From positions 2,074,501-2,138,500 of the forward strand of contig NZ_CP071527.1 in NCBI RefSeq assembly GCF_023921225.1: 64,000 nucleotides of DNA. Reading direction: 5' to 3'. Of this stretch, positions 31,484-42,125 are shown piece after piece; the stretch's first letter is position 1; each line of letters opens with the position of its first letter. Origin of the DNA: Legionella lytica. Its GTDB lineage: Bacteria; Pseudomonadota; Gammaproteobacteria; Legionellales; Legionellaceae. The notes beneath the pieces were generated by a model. That model saw nothing but the letters and a program-made list of their open reading frames with translations, did no database searches and was not told the DNA's origin. Position numbers and translations under genes: made by a program.

Positions 31484-32575
31484 TTAACTACGCATGTATA
31501 TTGCCCCTAAAACTGCAGGCTTTTTTGAACCAGTTATAGCACTTAAATCTACTGGTTGCTGATTCATCGTTTGTGCTGCAAGCCAAGCAAACAGCATGGC
31601 TTCTAAATAATCGGGGCTGACTCCTACCTCGGCTACACTTTTTACTGTAACTTCCGGTAACAAATCCTGGATCATTTGCTTCAGTGCCAAATTGTGGGTT
31701 CCCCCTCCGCAGAGAAATAGTTCCTTTACCCCTTGGTACATATCCGTCACCGCATCAGCAATAGGATGTGCCGTAAATGCCAAGAGCGTTTTCTGAACAT
31801 CCACAGCTTTATAATCGTGCTTTAAATGTGACTCTAACCAAGATAATGAAAAATATTCCTTACCGATGCTTTTGGGAGCAGCTAATTGGATAAAAGAATC
31901 GGCTAATAATGCGTCTAACAAAGGCTGAATCACCGTTCCTTGTTGTGCCCAAGCGCCATTCGCGTCGAAAGGCTTACCTTGATGTTTGGCAATCCAGGCA
32001 TCCATTAAACAATTTCCTGGTCCAACGTCCCAACCACGCGTAGGATGTTCTGCATTAATAAAGGTAATATTAGAAATTCCACCAATATTAACTAAAGCAA
32101 TATTAGAGAATTGCTTACTGAATAGCTCTTGATGATACAACGGTGCAAAAGGTGCTCCCTGCCCTCCATTCACTAGATCACGTGTGCGAAAATCAGCAAT
32201 TACGGTAATACCCGTTAATGAAGAAATACTGTGTCCACAACCTAACTGCAAGGTATAAGGAATACTACTTTCGGTATTATGACATACAGTTTGCCCATGA
32301 CTTCCTATCGCACAAATATCTTGAGCGCTCAGTGCTGCCTCATGTAAAACCTCTTTAGCTGCTTGCGCGAAATCACGACCTATTAAGGTATTCAATTGGC
32401 ATATCGAGGCCAAACTCAAATCAGAACCATCGAGTAGCCTATTTAGCCCGTGCATTACCTCATCACTGTATTTTTTGGTAATGCCACAAATTAATTTATT
32501 TGAGGGAATATCAACAATTGCTGCGTCGATTCCATCCATGCTGGTCCCCGACATTAATCCTATAAATAGAGTCAT
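31484..32575 (-). CDS. anmK: Anhydro-N-acetylmuramic acid kinase
   Basis: Phosphorylates and opens 1,6-anhydro-MurNAc during peptidoglycan recycling. The sequence starts MTLFIGLMSGTSMDGIDAA, the ATP-binding signature, and has NIGGISNIT and WDVGPGNCLMD further on, then a second ATPase segment ELFLCGGGTHN. The start is ATG 32575 (363 residues), because the family begins directly at that motif; the longer frame from 32611 runs through the repeat at 32592-32610. It fits with the lytic enzymes encoded in the window (SLT lipoprotein, MltG, L,D-transpeptidase). Confidence 0.95.
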   Translation of the reverse strand: MTLFIGLMSGTSMDGIDAAIVDIPSNKLICGITKKYSDEVMHGLNRLLDGSDLSLASICQLNTLIGRDFAQAAKEVLHEAALSAQDICAIGSHGQTVCHNTESSIPYTLQLGCGHSISSLTGITVIADFRTRDLVNGGQGAPFAPLYHQELFSKQFSNIALVNIGGISNITFINAEHPTRGWDVGPGNCLMDAWIAKHQGKPFDANGAWAQQGTVIQPLLDALLADSFIQLAAPKSIGKEYFSLSWLESHLKHDYKAVDVQKTLLAFTAHPIADAVTDMYQGVKELFLCGGGTHNLALKQMIQDLLPEVTVKSVAEVGVSPDYLEAMLFAWLAAQTMNQQPVDLSAITGSKKPAVLGAIYMRS

Positions 32576-32591
32576 TAGTTTCTCACTAAGT

Positions 32592-32610
32592 AGGTTAGGC
32601 TCATGGCCCA
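32592..32610. repeat. 19 bp dispersed repeat, copy 2
   Basis: Identical to 4074-4092 over 19 bases, in the short gap between tatD and anmK. It resembles the core of the repeat at 49548-49628. Confidence 0.6.
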
Positions 32611-32619
32611 ACTTGCAGT

Positions 32620-33399
32620 TTATGCTAACTTAAAACACTCATAAAAATTTCGAGTAGTTGCTTCGGCAACCTCTTCATAGCTAATACCACGCAACTGAGC
32701 CATAGCCTCCGCTACATGCTTTACCAAGGCAGGATGATTTTGTTTACCACGAAATGGAACGGGTGCCAAATAAGGCGAATCCGTTTCAATAAGTATTCTA
32801 TTTAAAGGCACTTGGCGTGCAACCTCTTGCAATGCGGTTGCATTTTTAAAGGTTACAATTCCTGAAAATGAAATATAAAAATTCAGATCAATCGATTGCA
32901 TTGCAATATCTAAACTCTCTGCAAAACAATGCATCACACCACCTATATCCTGGGCATTTTCTTCAACCATTAATTTAATCGTATCTTCAGCTGCCTGACG
33001 GGTATGAATGATTAAAGGCTTAGAAGTAATTAAAGACGCCTTAATATGCTCGCGAAAACGGTCACGCTGTTCTTCCTGTGCTTCTTCTGTATGGGTACGA
33101 TAATAATCAAGCCCTGTTTCCCCAATCGCAATACAGGCTGGATTCGCAGCTAAATCACAAAGCATTTTTGCAGTAACCGGCTGGTCCATCTCTGTGTTTG
33201 GATGAACACCAACTGAGATATTAATATTAGAATTTTCAGCAGCTAGCTTTTCCAGTGCAGGATAATCAGTTAATTCCACACAAACACTAAGGAAATGCTG
33301 TACATCATTTTCTTTTGCTCGGGCTAAAACATTAGCCATATCCTGATTAAACTCAGCGAGATCCAAAAAATTTAAATGACAGTGTGAATCGACTAGCAT
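32620..33399 (-). CDS. TatD family metal-dependent hydrolase (YcfH-type)
   Basis: A 259-residue TIM-barrel hydrolase with metal ligands in DSHCHLNFLD (residues 4-13), GETGLDYYRT, IIHTRQ, GVMHCF and ETDSPYLAP. The TatD/YcfH group acts as 3'-5' DNA exonuclease or D-aminoacyl/peptide hydrolase; the role here is not decided. Its position after holB and pilZ is the normal tmk-holB-pilZ-tatD order (YcfH-type) in gammaproteobacteria, and it is likely co-transcribed with them. Confidence 0.92.
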   Translation of the reverse strand: MLVDSHCHLNFLDLAEFNQDMANVLARAKENDVQHFLSVCVELTDYPALEKLAAENSNINISVGVHPNTEMDQPVTAKMLCDLAANPACIAIGETGLDYYRTHTEEAQEEQRDRFREHIKASLITSKPLIIHTRQAAEDTIKLMVEENAQDIGGVMHCFAESLDIAMQSIDLNFYISFSGIVTFKNATALQEVARQVPLNRILIETDSPYLAPVPFRGKQNHPALVKHVAEAMAQLRGISYEEVAEATTRNFYECFKLA

Positions 33400-33435
33400 A
33401 AATTGATAACCTCAAATTATTAAAGTTTGGCCGTT

Positions 33436-33765
33436 TTAAACCGTATCTGTTACTTGCTGTGATTTTAACATTTCTGCTAAATAGATCTCTATTTTACTGC
33501 GCAAATCACAACCATGATCATTGATAAATTGTACTCCTACTCCCGGAAATCGACTCGCTTGTGCTTCCACAGGGGTAATCCAGACTACTTTAGCATCAAT
33601 ATAATAAAACTCATCCTCATTCATTAAGTTTACAACTAAACTAAGCCCAGAGCCTAACTCATAGAGATGCTGCGTGCGAATAAATAAGCCGCCGCCTTTT
33701 ACAAAAGGCATGTATGCTGCGTATAAAGAAGAAAGGTTATCAAATACACAATTAATTTGCTGCAT
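33436..33765 (-). CDS. pilZ: PilZ domain protein, type IV pilus type
   Basis: A 109-residue single PilZ domain. It has YMPFVKGGGLFIRT (18-31), as in P. aeruginosa PilZ, but lacks the RxxxR motif needed for c-di-GMP, so it is the pilus-assembly type that acts through the PilB motor and FimX-like partners. It lies 9 bp downstream of holB on the same strand, the same arrangement as in Pseudomonas. It suits an organism that makes type IV pili. Confidence 0.85.
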   Translation of the reverse strand: MQQINCVFDNLSSLYAAYMPFVKGGGLFIRTQHLYELGSGLSLVVNLMNEDEFYYIDAKVVWITPVEAQASRFPGVGVQFINDHGCDLRSKIEIYLAEMLKSQQVTDTV

Positions 33766-33774
33766 CCTGTCACA

Positions 33775-34668
33775 CTAGAAATCGAGTAATAAATCTTCCA
33801 AAACCAACGTAGAATTCATATTCAGGTTATGGCTTAGTTTGCGCCGTAATAAGTTTATTTTATCAATTTGAGAAAAAATAACGATTGGGCTCAGTAAATT
33901 GGACAATTTTTGTAACTGTTGGGCTGCCGGCCCGGTTAACATCGACTTATTAATCCACATAGTCTGAATTTGCGCATAAACCAGATAAAGAAACCATAAG
34001 ATGGTATTAAGCTCAAATTCAGCCCATTTGGGTACCACAACACAAGGATGGCTTTTCTTTTCAATTACCGCAATTAATCCATCTAAAAGAGATTCCGCCT
34101 GCTGAATAATCTGAGCTTGCGCAGATTCTGGGGAGTAGCGCTCCCCCAAAGTTAAAAGATTTGTAATCGATAAATCCATAGGTGGCGCAAAATGGAATAC
34201 CTGGCAACGGCTTAAAACAGTAGGAAGTACCGTACTTAGCTGTTGAGCCATTAACAAAAATAAGGTATGCGCGGCGGGTTCTTCTAATACTTTTAATAAA
34301 GCATTAGCTGCAGCGGTATTCATTCTATCCGCTGATTCAATAATAATTAAACGATGAGAGGCCCTCTGGGGTGTCAAATACGAATAACTTTGTAGTTCGC
34401 GGATTTGATCAATTTTAATTGGGCCCCCAACTTTTTCCGGTTTAATCCATTCAACATCAGGATGCTCCCCCCGGGCCGCCATTTGGCAATCAATGCATTT
34501 TTGACAAGGATTAGCAGAAGAGACTTTGCATAAGACCAACATAGTAAATTGCGTAGTAAACTCGGCTAAAGCACGGTCCATAGCCCCAACAAACAACATA
34601 GATTGTGGATTGCGTCCTTGTTCCCATGCTAAACGCAAATGCTCCCATTGAGATTGATAAACACTCAT
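33775..34668 (-). CDS. holB: DNA polymerase III delta' subunit
   Basis: Clamp-loader subunit that helps place the beta clamp on DNA. The 297-residue protein has a zinc site (CKVSSANPCQKCIDC) and the SRCQVFHF sensor-like Arg region found in delta'. The nucleotide P-loop is degenerate (LFVGAMDRALAEF), as expected for delta', which does not hydrolyse ATP. KVLEEPAAHTLFLL is the conserved AAA core. It is separated from tmk by 2 bp, so they are coupled. Confidence 0.93.
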   Translation of the reverse strand: MSVYQSQWEHLRLAWEQGRNPQSMLFVGAMDRALAEFTTQFTMLVLCKVSSANPCQKCIDCQMAARGEHPDVEWIKPEKVGGPIKIDQIRELQSYSYLTPQRASHRLIIIESADRMNTAAANALLKVLEEPAAHTLFLLMAQQLSTVLPTVLSRCQVFHFAPPMDLSITNLLTLGERYSPESAQAQIIQQAESLLDGLIAVIEKKSHPCVVVPKWAEFELNTILWFLYLVYAQIQTMWINKSMLTGPAAQQLQKLSNLLSPIVIFSQIDKINLLRRKLSHNLNMNSTLVLEDLLLDF

Positions 34669-34670
34669 GC

Positions 34671-35303
34671 CTATTGCTCTATAAAAGTATGCAAGGCATC
34701 TTGAATTGCCTGTTGCACTACGGGCAGAGGGAGGCTAGCATCAATCGTTATTGCATTAGGATTTTTTTGTACATGATGCAAATAGCTATCATGCACCCGG
34801 TTAAAAAAATCTATAGATTGCTGTTCGATACGGTCAAAGGCACCACGTGAACGAACTCTCTGCATTCCCTCTTCCGGACTAATGTCTAAATACAAGGTCA
34901 AATCCGGCTTGAAACCATCTAATGCAAAGGCTGACAAGCGCTCAATCATAACTTGATCTAAACCTCTACCGCCTCCTTGATAAGCCATAGTCGACAACTC
35001 AAAGCGATCTGCAATAACCCAAGTACCTTGTTTTAAAGCAGGTTTAATTACTTGTTCTAGTAGCTGTATTCTCGCCGTGTATAAAAGTAACAGCTCACTT
35101 TTATCATCCAAAACATCTTTATACTCTGGATTTTTAATTACCTCACGCAGCACCTCACCAATGACAGTACCACCAGGCTCACGGGTAGTGATGGTCTTAA
35201 TGTCTAACCGGGTTAGAAATTCAATGATTGTGTTTACTGCGGTAGACTTTCCAGCCCCTTCCAGGCCTTCAATAACAATTAACTTCCCCATTAAGGATAA
35301 CAT
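34671..35303 (-). CDS. tmk: Thymidylate kinase
   Basis: Phosphorylates dTMP to dTDP. It contains the P-loop [10 protein letters not shown] near 13-22, the TREPGGT motif and [16 protein letters not shown]. The 210-residue length assumes the ATG at 35303, which overlaps the mltG stop as TAATG and follows AAGGG by 6 bp; a second ATG at 35291 starts closer to the family N-terminus but has no ribosome site. It lies in the mltG-tmk-holB cluster, as in E. coli. Confidence 0.96.
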   Translation of the reverse strand: MLSLMGKLIVIEGLEGAGKSTAVNTIIEFLTRLDIKTITTREPGGTVIGEVLREVIKNPEYKDVLDDKSELLLLYTARIQLLEQVIKPALKQGTWVIADRFELSTMAYQGGGRGLDQVMIERLSAFALDGFKPDLTLYLDISPEEGMQRVRSRGAFDRIEQQSIDFFNRVHDSYLHHVQKNPNAITIDASLPLPVVQQAIQDALHTFIEQ

Positions 35304-36301
35304 TAAGAACCCTTGCGTTGATATTGATTAATTGCTTGTCTTTGTTGCTCATAGGTTTCTGAAAATTGATGGCTACCATCACCCTTAGCAACAAAATATA
35401 AATAATTAGATAATTGAGGATGCGCTGTCGCATCAAGCGCCTCTTTACTTACCATCGCAATCGGTGTTGGAGGTAAGCCACGATATCGATATGAATTATA
35501 AGGCGAATCAACCTGCATGTCTTGATGCGATAATTTACCAGTATAGGCACTCCCTAAGCCATAAATCACTGTAGGATCCATTTGTAGAGGCATATGTTTA
35601 TTCAAGCGATTAACAACAACGCCGGAAATCAATTGGCGCTCTTGGGGAATTGCCGATTCTTTTTCAATAATTGAAGCGGCTATGAGTAATTCATAAGGAC
35701 TTTTATAGGGTAAATTAGCTGCTCTATTAGCCCAGACATTATTGAGGTAATTTTGTAAATTACGATGAGCTTGTTCTAGTAGTTTTTTACTGCTACTCCC
35801 ACCTTGATATTGGTAGGTGTCGGCTAATATTAATCCCTCAGCGTTCGTATGATTACCCTTAATTAAGGACCAATCTTCCTGGTTATAATCCAAATAACTC
35901 GCTTTTGCCAAATCCTGTGAAATTTTCTGTTGTGTAGTTCCAGCAATAATCGTAAAGTTTTGCGTCAAAACATCACCAGCAACAACACGATAAAGCAGCT
36001 CTACCGCAGTTTCACCAGGCTTGATTTGATAGACCCCAGCCTTTAGCTTTTGAGAAAGCCCTGTAAAACGAATAATCAACAGTAAAGGTCTACGGCACTG
36101 AATTAAATTGTTATCTTTTAATGTTTGTACGAATTGTGACGCAGAGGCCGCTCGGCTCAAATTAATAATTTGTGCGGGCTCTTGTTTCGAAATAAGTGGA
36201 GTCGCTACGATGTTATAGAAATTCCAACATAAAAAAGCAAAAGACACAAAAAACAGTATTACTATAGAAAGAATCAGTTTTTTGTGTCTTGAGGCGGTCA
36301 T
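35303..36301 (-). CDS. mltG: Endolytic murein transglycosylase MltG
   Basis: Membrane-anchored enzyme that cuts nascent glycan strands and sets their length. The 332-residue protein has an N-terminal membrane helix (about 8-28) and a YceG domain with the catalytic Glu in [11 protein letters not shown] and the conserved [13 protein letters not shown] LysM-like region lies between (about 60-110). It overlaps fabF by an ATGA junction and tmk by TAATG, so it is in the middle of the fab-tmk-holB transcript. Confidence 0.95.
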   Translation of the reverse strand: MTASRHKKLILSIVILFFVSFAFLCWNFYNIVATPLISKQEPAQIINLSRAASASQFVQTLKDNNLIQCRRPLLLIIRFTGLSQKLKAGVYQIKPGETAVELLYRVVAGDVLTQNFTIIAGTTQQKISQDLAKASYLDYNQEDWSLIKGNHTNAEGLILADTYQYQGGSSSKKLLEQAHRNLQNYLNNVWANRAANLPYKSPYELLIAASIIEKESAIPQERQLISGVVVNRLNKHMPLQMDPTVIYGLGSAYTGKLSHQDMQVDSPYNSYRYRGLPPTPIAMVSKEALDATAHPQLSNYLYFVAKGDGSHQFSETYEQQRQAINQYQRKGS

Positions 36302-37557
36302 TTAGATTCGCTTGAATCAATTCGCTTGAAGATTAGGCTACCGTTCGTTCCACCAAAGCCCAAAGAGTTACTTAATACATAATTAATAGTTCTCTTTTGA
36401 GCTTGGTTTGGTACATAGTTCAAGTCACAACCTTCATCAGGATTATCTAAATTAATCGTTGGTGGAGCAATCTGATCTTGGATTGCCATAATACTGATGA
36501 TTGCTTCAACGGAACCTGCAGCACCTAATAAATGTCCGGTCATTGATTTGCTTGAACTTACGGCTAAATCATACGCATGTTCTTTGAATACACGTTTAAT
36601 TGCCTTAGTCTCACCCAAATCATTTAAATAGGTAGAGGTACCATGTGCATTAATATAATCAATTTGCTGGGGATTGATATGAGCATCACGAATCGCTGCT
36701 TCCATCGCACGAGCAGCGCCATCCGCATCTTCATCAGGAGCAGTGATATGATACGCATCTCCAGACATACCAAAACCAGCTAATTCAGCGTAAATTTTTG
36801 CGCCACGGGCCTTAGCATGTTCGTATTCTTCTAACACAAGAATGCCGGCTCCCTCACCCATGACAAACCCATCACGGTCTCTGTCAAAAGGTCTTGACGC
36901 TTTTTCTGGCTCATCATTACGTTTGGATAAAGAACGCACAGCCGAAAAACCAGCTAGGCATAATGGGGTTAGCGTCATTTCCGCGCCACCACAAACCATA
37001 ACATCAGCATCACCATAAGCAATCATTCGTCCTGCTAAACCAATATTGTGTGTGCCTGTAGTACAAGCAGTTACCACGGAAATATTTGGTCCTTTAAGGT
37101 GATGACGAATAGAAATCTGACCTGCAACCAGGTTAATAATACCCCCAGGAATAAAAAATGGAGACACTTTGCGTGGTCCACCAGCAACAAGCTTATCCTG
37201 GTTATTGGTTATTGTTTGAACACCGCCAATCCCGGAGCCAACAGCAACACCTGCACGGTATTGTAATTCAGGGTCGTCAAGGTCCAGCCCAGAATCGCGT
37301 ATTGCTTCATCTGCTGCAGCAACACCAAACTGGGTGAACCCATCCATCTTACGAGCTTCCTTGATTGGCATGTAGTCTTCAATGTTAAAATTCTTAACCT
37401 TAGCCCAGATTTTTGTACTGTATTCAGCAGTATCAAAATCTTCTACTACACTTACGCCACTAACACCAGCTACAATATTTTGCCAAGTATCTTTCACATT
37501 TAGTCCGACAGGAGTAAGCATACCCATGCCTGTGACAACTACACGCCGCTTATTCAA
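36298..37557 (-). CDS. fabF: 3-oxoacyl-ACP synthase II (KAS II)
   Basis: Elongates acyl-ACP with malonyl-ACP in fatty acid synthesis. The 419-residue enzyme has the Cys-His-His triad: Cys in [13 protein letters not shown], His in [12 protein letters not shown], and His in [12 protein letters not shown]. The C-terminal [14 protein letters not shown] is typical. It follows acpP by 18 bp, the usual fabG-acpP-fabF order, and overlaps mltG by 4 bp. Confidence 0.97.
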   Translation of the reverse strand: MNKRRVVVTGMGMLTPVGLNVKDTWQNIVAGVSGVSVVEDFDTAEYSTKIWAKVKNFNIEDYMPIKEARKMDGFTQFGVAAADEAIRDSGLDLDDPELQYRAGVAVGSGIGGVQTITNNQDKLVAGGPRKVSPFFIPGGIINLVAGQISIRHHLKGPNISVVTACTTGTHNIGLAGRMIAYGDADVMVCGGAEMTLTPLCLAGFSAVRSLSKRNDEPEKASRPFDRDRDGFVMGEGAGILVLEEYEHAKARGAKIYAELAGFGMSGDAYHITAPDEDADGAARAMEAAIRDAHINPQQIDYINAHGTSTYLNDLGETKAIKRVFKEHAYDLAVSSSKSMTGHLLGAAGSVEAIISIMAIQDQIAPPTINLDNPDEGCDLNYVPNQAQKRTINYVLSNSLGFGGTNGSLIFKRIDSSESK

Positions 37558-37575
37558 TCAAGACTCCTCGAAGAA

Positions 37576-37824
37576 TTATGCTTCTTCTTTATCTAAATTA
37601 GATTCAATGTAATCAATTGCTTCTTGAATCGTAGTAATTTTTTCAGCTTTCTCATCAGGAATTTCTGTTTCAAACTCTTCTTCAAGAGCCATAACCAATT
37701 CTACTGTGTCTAGAGAATCAGCTCCCAGATCATCAACGAATGACGCATCATTTTTTAGATCTTCTTCTTTAACGCCTAATTGTTCAACAACAATCTTGCG
37801 TACACGATCTTCAACAGTACTCAT
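37576..37824 (-). CDS. acpP: Acyl carrier protein
   Basis: The small acidic carrier of acyl chains in fatty acid synthesis. It has 82 residues, with Ser37 in GADSLDTVE as the phosphopantetheine site. Sequence and length are canonical. It lies between fabG and fabF; the 169 bp upstream gap holds an inverted repeat (37891-37948) that may control its separate, high expression. Confidence 0.98.
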   Translation of the reverse strand: MSTVEDRVRKIVVEQLGVKEEDLKNDASFVDDLGADSLDTVELVMALEEEFETEIPDEKAEKITTIQEAIDYIESNLDKEEA

Positions 37825-37890
37825 AACTTAATTTTCCTCTTTCGGTTGATAGAAACTTTTTATTATTCCTGATAATTAAAACCACTCCCA

Positions 37891-37948
37891 TTTAACTTTA
37901 ACCTCTTAAACACCTTGTCTAAAACACCTTCAAAAGGTCAAAGTTAAA
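37891..37948 (-). promoter_or_regulatory. Inverted repeat between fabG and acpP
   Basis: Arms TTTAACTTTAACCT (37891-37904) and its complement (37935-37948) with one mismatch, around a 30 nt centre. On the leftward transcript the second arm also forms a small internal stem (ACCTT/AAGGT), so two alternative folds are possible. It could be a terminator for fabG, an attenuator or a protein site for acpP. The function is inference. Confidence 0.4.
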
Positions 37949-37993
37949 CAGGAGGGTATAGTTTATTCATTTATACAGATAACGCAAGTGCAT

Positions 37994-38740
37994 TTAATCC
38001 ATATACATTCCGCCATTTACATGGATTGTACTACCTGTAATATATTTAGCATCATCTGAGGCTAAAAAGGCAACGGCATTAGCGATATCCTCTGGCTGAC
38101 CTAACTTGCGCAACGGAATGCGCTTCATCATTTCATCCTTTACCATATCAGGTAAAGAAGTAGTCATATCGGTATCAATGAAGCCTGGCGCGACCACATT
38201 CACTGTAATGTTTCTGCTACCTATTTCTTGCGCTAAAGATTTAGAAAAACCCACAATACCTGCTTTTGCTGCTGTATAATTCACCTGGCCTGTATTTCCG
38301 CTTGATCCGACCACTGAACCAATAGAAATAATCCTACCCCATCGTGCTCTAAACATCGATTTTATACAAATTTTAGACATTCTGTATATGGAATTCAAAT
38401 TTGTATCGATAACTTTAAACCATTCATCATCGTCCATACGTAATAAAAGGTTATCTGAAGTAATTCCAGCATTATTAACCAAAATTGCTGGTGCATGGCT
38501 TGCCTCAGCCAGAGCATCTATAACTTGTTCTATTTGTTCGCTATTTGTTACATCAAGAACCAAGCCCTTACCTGCTAAATTTTCCTTTTTTAAGTATTCC
38601 GTGATAAGCTCAGCACCTTTTTCAGTGGTTGCAGTGCCGTAAACAAAAGCCCCACTTTGAGCTAACTTAATAGCAATCGCTTGGCCTATCCCACGACTGG
38701 CACCAGTTACTAAGGCAACTTTACCTTCTAAATTATGCAT
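37994..38740 (-). CDS. fabG: 3-oxoacyl-ACP reductase
   Basis: NADPH-dependent reductase of the short-chain dehydrogenase family. The 248-residue protein has TGASRGIG for the cofactor, LVNNAG, the catalytic Ser in IGSVVGSSG, and the Tyr-Lys pair in VNYTAAKAG. The C-terminal HVNGGMYMD is close to E. coli FabG. It sits between fabD (70 bp upstream) and acpP. Confidence 0.97.
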   Translation of the reverse strand: MHNLEGKVALVTGASRGIGQAIAIKLAQSGAFVYGTATTEKGAELITEYLKKENLAGKGLVLDVTNSEQIEQVIDALAEASHAPAILVNNAGITSDNLLLRMDDDEWFKVIDTNLNSIYRMSKICIKSMFRARWGRIISIGSVVGSSGNTGQVNYTAAKAGIVGFSKSLAQEIGSRNITVNVVAPGFIDTDMTTSLPDMVKDEMMKRIPLRKLGQPEDIANAVAFLASDDAKYITGSTIHVNGGMYMD

Positions 38741-38810
38741 GGATGTTCCTTAAAATAAAAATAGCTTCAAGCAAATAGTTAATATAATATGCCTCATTTA
38801 GGCGACGTAT

Positions 38811-39749
38811 TTACGCTAATTGTTCTGCCACTTGATCCAGGCTAATAGTATCGTAAATACTAATTGTATTTAAACTTCTATCAATTCTTTTAATTAAACC
38901 ATTGAGGACCTTACCTGGACCACATTCTAAAATCAGTTCAACACCCTGATTTTTAAAGAGTTGAATCGTCTCAACCCAACGCACGGGGCTATAAAGCTGC
39001 TCTTTTAGGCGATCTTTTATTTGTTGTGCTGATTCGTAAATACTTAAATCGACATTACTTACTACTTTGATATTCGGTTTTTTAAAATTAACTGCATCTA
39101 AATGCGCGGCAAAAGATTCTGCTGCATCAGTTAATAAAGGACAGTGGCATGGAACACTGACAGGTATAATCTTAGCTAAACGTGCACCGGCTTCTTCAGC
39201 TAATGTAATCATACGATTAACTGCGGCAGTATGCCCTGCAACAACAATTTGTTCGGGTGAGTTGTAGTTTGCTGGAGTAACGAGTTCATCTCCTTGACTA
39301 GCTTCTTGGCATAATGATTTCACTTGTTCATCATTAAAGCCAATAATTGCGGCCATAGCACCAGCACCTAAGGGAACAGCTTGTTGCATTACTTGACCTC
39401 GACGCGCAACCAAACGTGCACCTTCAGTTAAAGTTAATGCACCAGCACAAACTAATGCAGGGTATTCACCTAGACTATGACCAGCCATAAACTCAGGCGT
39501 GGCAAGGCTTTCTTGCTCTAATAAGCGGTAAACAGCAACATCTGCAGTCAACATAGCAACCTGAGTATATTCTGTTTGGTTAAGGCGTTCAGCGGGCCCC
39601 TGCTGAACGAGCTGCCATAAATCATAGCCTACAGCCTCAGAAGCTTCTGCAAAAGTATCTACAATAATAGGATATTGTAATTCAAAGTCAGTTAACATCC
39701 CTACTGATTGCGATCCTTGTCCAGGAAATACGAACGCTGTTTTTACCAT
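38811..39749 (-). CDS. fabD: Malonyl-CoA:ACP transacylase
   Basis: Loads malonate on ACP. The 312-residue protein begins with PGQGSQSVGM and has the nucleophile Ser in AGHSLGEYPA, an Arg (ARRGQVMQ) that positions the malonyl group, and a His in VSVPCHCPLL. It lies in the plsX-fabH-fabD-fabG order normal for gammaproteobacteria. Confidence 0.97.
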   Translation of the reverse strand: MVKTAFVFPGQGSQSVGMLTDFELQYPIIVDTFAEASEAVGYDLWQLVQQGPAERLNQTEYTQVAMLTADVAVYRLLEQESLATPEFMAGHSLGEYPALVCAGALTLTEGARLVARRGQVMQQAVPLGAGAMAAIIGFNDEQVKSLCQEASQGDELVTPANYNSPEQIVVAGHTAAVNRMITLAEEAGARLAKIIPVSVPCHCPLLTDAAESFAAHLDAVNFKKPNIKVVSNVDLSIYESAQQIKDRLKEQLYSPVRWVETIQLFKNQGVELILECGPGKVLNGLIKRIDRSLNTISIYDTISLDQVAEQLA

Positions 39750-39838
39750 AATTAAGTCAACTCCAATCTATAGTAATTTAAATAAGTCCCGAGATTAAAA
39801 CCACCGGTCTTATTAAAATTACACTCAAGATAAAATTA

Positions 39839-40792
39839 TTAATAACGAATCACCATTGCACCCCAAGTCATTCCGGCACCAAAAGCTTCAATCAAAAATA
39901 AATCATCTTGTTGAATTTGCTTGTTTCGGATGGAATGATCAAGAGCCAAAGGAATAGAAGCCGCCGAAGTATTGCCATGATTACCAATAGTCACAACAAC
40001 TTGGGACATGGGAAGCTCTAATTTTTTAGCGATAGCTTGAATAATACGCTGATTAGCCTGATGGGGAACTAACCACTTAATATCTGACTTTTTTAATTGA
40101 CAAAGTTCTAAAACCTCATCAACTACGTTACCCATGATATTAACAGCAAGTTTAAATACTTCATTGCCCTTCATCGAAATTACCGCACGCTCTTCTTTAA
40201 GGGAATAGTTCTGAAGTTCCAAGTATCTTTCTGTATCATAAGAAGAATGGAGTACGCTTCCTATAATCCCTTGCCGATTACTTGCACTTAATACAACAGC
40301 ACCGGCCCCATCGCCAAACAAAACGCAGGTGGCTCGGTCATTCCAATCAAGCGCATGAGACATACGCTCACTACCTATAACTAAAACATTATTTACTGTA
40401 CCGGCGGTTATATATTGCTTTGCAATATCCATAACATAAACAAAACCGCTACATGCAGCGCTAACATCAAAGGCAGGGATTGGTTTTTTAATTTTTAATG
40501 CGTTTTGCACCGCACAGGCTACGCTAGGAAAAAAATTATCGGGCGTACAAGTCGCCACAACAATTAAATCAATCTGATCTGCATCCAGATTTGCAGCGAG
40601 TAAAGCTCGCTCGGCAGCTTTAGCTGCCATATATGAAGTTGTCTCATGCCCTTGAGCGATACTGCGATTACGAATCCCTGTTCTCGAAGCAATCCATTCA
40701 TCACTGGTGTCTATCATCGACTCCAGTTCAACATTGGAAAGCTGTCTCTCCGGACTATAGCTCCCAGTACCACTAATTACAGCATATTTCAT
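39839..40792 (-). CDS. fabH: 3-oxoacyl-ACP synthase III (KAS III)
   Basis: Starts fatty acid synthesis by condensing acetyl-CoA with malonyl-ACP. The 317-residue protein has Cys in [10 protein letters not shown], His in VPHQANQR and Asn in [10 protein letters not shown], the catalytic triad. The start overlaps the plsX stop by ATGA. The operon order gives coupled phospholipid and fatty acid synthesis. Confidence 0.97.
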   Translation of the reverse strand: MKYAVISGTGSYSPERQLSNVELESMIDTSDEWIASRTGIRNRSIAQGHETTSYMAAKAAERALLAANLDADQIDLIVVATCTPDNFFPSVACAVQNALKIKKPIPAFDVSAACSGFVYVMDIAKQYITAGTVNNVLVIGSERMSHALDWNDRATCVLFGDGAGAVVLSASNRQGIIGSVLHSSYDTERYLELQNYSLKEERAVISMKGNEVFKLAVNIMGNVVDEVLELCQLKKSDIKWLVPHQANQRIIQAIAKKLELPMSQVVVTIGNHGNTSAASIPLALDHSIRNKQIQQDDLFLIEAFGAGMTWGAMVIRY

Positions 40793-41817
40793 AAAAGCAA
40801 CCCTTGATTCATAAAGTCGTTTATACGAGCACGAACTAAATCAATGACATCATTCTTTACTTCAAGAACAGCTTGCTCTATTGCATGTTGAAAACCTACT
40901 TCATTGGTTCCGCCATGGCTCTTAACGACAATACCATTCAGCCCTAGTAAACTGGCCCCATTGTAACGTGAAGGATCCAAACGGCTTTTTAATGGTTTTA
41001 ATACAGGCATTGCAATTAAGCCAATTAACTTAGTAAGTATATTGCGTGTAAAAGACTCTTTGAACAGCCCTAGGAAAAGTCGAGCAAGACCTTCGCTCGC
41101 TTTTAAGGCAACATTGCCAACAAATCCATCACAAACAACTAAATCAATCTCACCTGAATAAAAATCATCTCCTTCCACATATCCAACATAGTTCATAATA
41201 GAACATTCTTCAAGCATATGTGCAGTTCGTTTGACTTGGTCATTGCCTTTTATTTCTTCAACACCAATGTTTAATACGCCAATTTTTGGGTTTTCTTTGT
41301 TTGAAACTGCTTGTACTAAGGCAGACCCCATAACGGCAAACTGAAACAGATGTTCAGCACAGGAATCCACGTTGGCCCCTAAATCAATAACCCAAGTTCT
41401 CCCCTTCATTGTCGGAAGTTCAGAAACGATCGCGGGCCTATCAATACCGGGTAACGTTTTTAATACATAGCGTGCAGTAGCCATTAATGCACCTGTATTT
41501 CCAGCACTAACACAGGCTTGTGCTATGCCTTCTTTAACCAGGTTAATCGCTACACGCATGGATGAATCTTTTTTATTGCGCAAAGCAGATGAAGGCAATT
41601 CGTCCATAGCAACAACCTCAGAGGCATGCACTATAGAAAATTGCTTCGACGAGGAAACGCCTAACTTTTTCAAATAGGCATCAATCTTGTCGTGAACACC
41701 AACAAGAATCAGCTTTAAATTAGGATTGTTATTCGCTGCGCGCACACAGGCAGGAATCACTACACTCAAGCCATGATCCCCACCCATCGCATCTATTGCA
41801 ATGGTGATATTTTTCAA
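40789..41817 (-). CDS. plsX: Phosphate acyltransferase PlsX
   Basis: Makes acyl-phosphate from acyl-ACP for phospholipid synthesis, at the membrane surface. The 342-residue protein has [10 protein letters not shown] at the N-terminus and the GNTGALM and [11 protein letters not shown] motifs. It lies 6 bp downstream of rpmF, the usual gammaproteobacterial partnership. Confidence 0.97.
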   Translation of the reverse strand: MKNITIAIDAMGGDHGLSVVIPACVRAANNNPNLKLILVGVHDKIDAYLKKLGVSSSKQFSIVHASEVVAMDELPSSALRNKKDSSMRVAINLVKEGIAQACVSAGNTGALMATARYVLKTLPGIDRPAIVSELPTMKGRTWVIDLGANVDSCAEHLFQFAVMGSALVQAVSNKENPKIGVLNIGVEEIKGNDQVKRTAHMLEECSIMNYVGYVEGDDFYSGEIDLVVCDGFVGNVALKASEGLARLFLGLFKESFTRNILTKLIGLIAMPVLKPLKSRLDPSRYNGASLLGLNGIVVKSHGGTNEVGFQHAIEQAVLEVKNDVIDLVRARINDFMNQGLLL

Positions 41818-41823
41818 GAAATA

Positions 41824-42021
41824 TTACTCTTCGTCTGATTCGTAAGCTGTATCTGCATCAAGAATCTTTTTGCCACGATAGTAACCATCTGGAGTCATGT
41901 GATGACGTAGATGAGTTTCACCTGTAGTAGAATCAACAGATAAAGTAGGTGCAGTTAAAGCATCATGCGAACGACGCATATCACGACGTGAACGCGATTT
42001 CTTATTTTGTTGTACGGCCAT
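41824..42021 (-). CDS. rpmF: 50S ribosomal protein L32
   Basis: A 65-residue basic protein starting [20 protein letters not shown], the L32 signature, with an acidic C-terminal end ([11 protein letters not shown]). No zinc cysteines are present, as in other Gram-negative L32. AGGAG sits 7 bp before the ATG at 42021. It sits between yceD and plsX, a conserved order. Confidence 0.97.
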   Translation of the reverse strand: MAVQQNKKSRSRRDMRRSHDALTAPTLSVDSTTGETHLRHHMTPDGYYRGKKILDADTAYESDEE

Positions 42022-42125
42022 TGTATTACTCCTAAACAATTTGCTTTCATAAAGCGGGAATATTACCCATATTTTAACATCAATCCAAGTATTTATTGAA
42101 TAAAATATTAAGATTGCCCGTTTTT

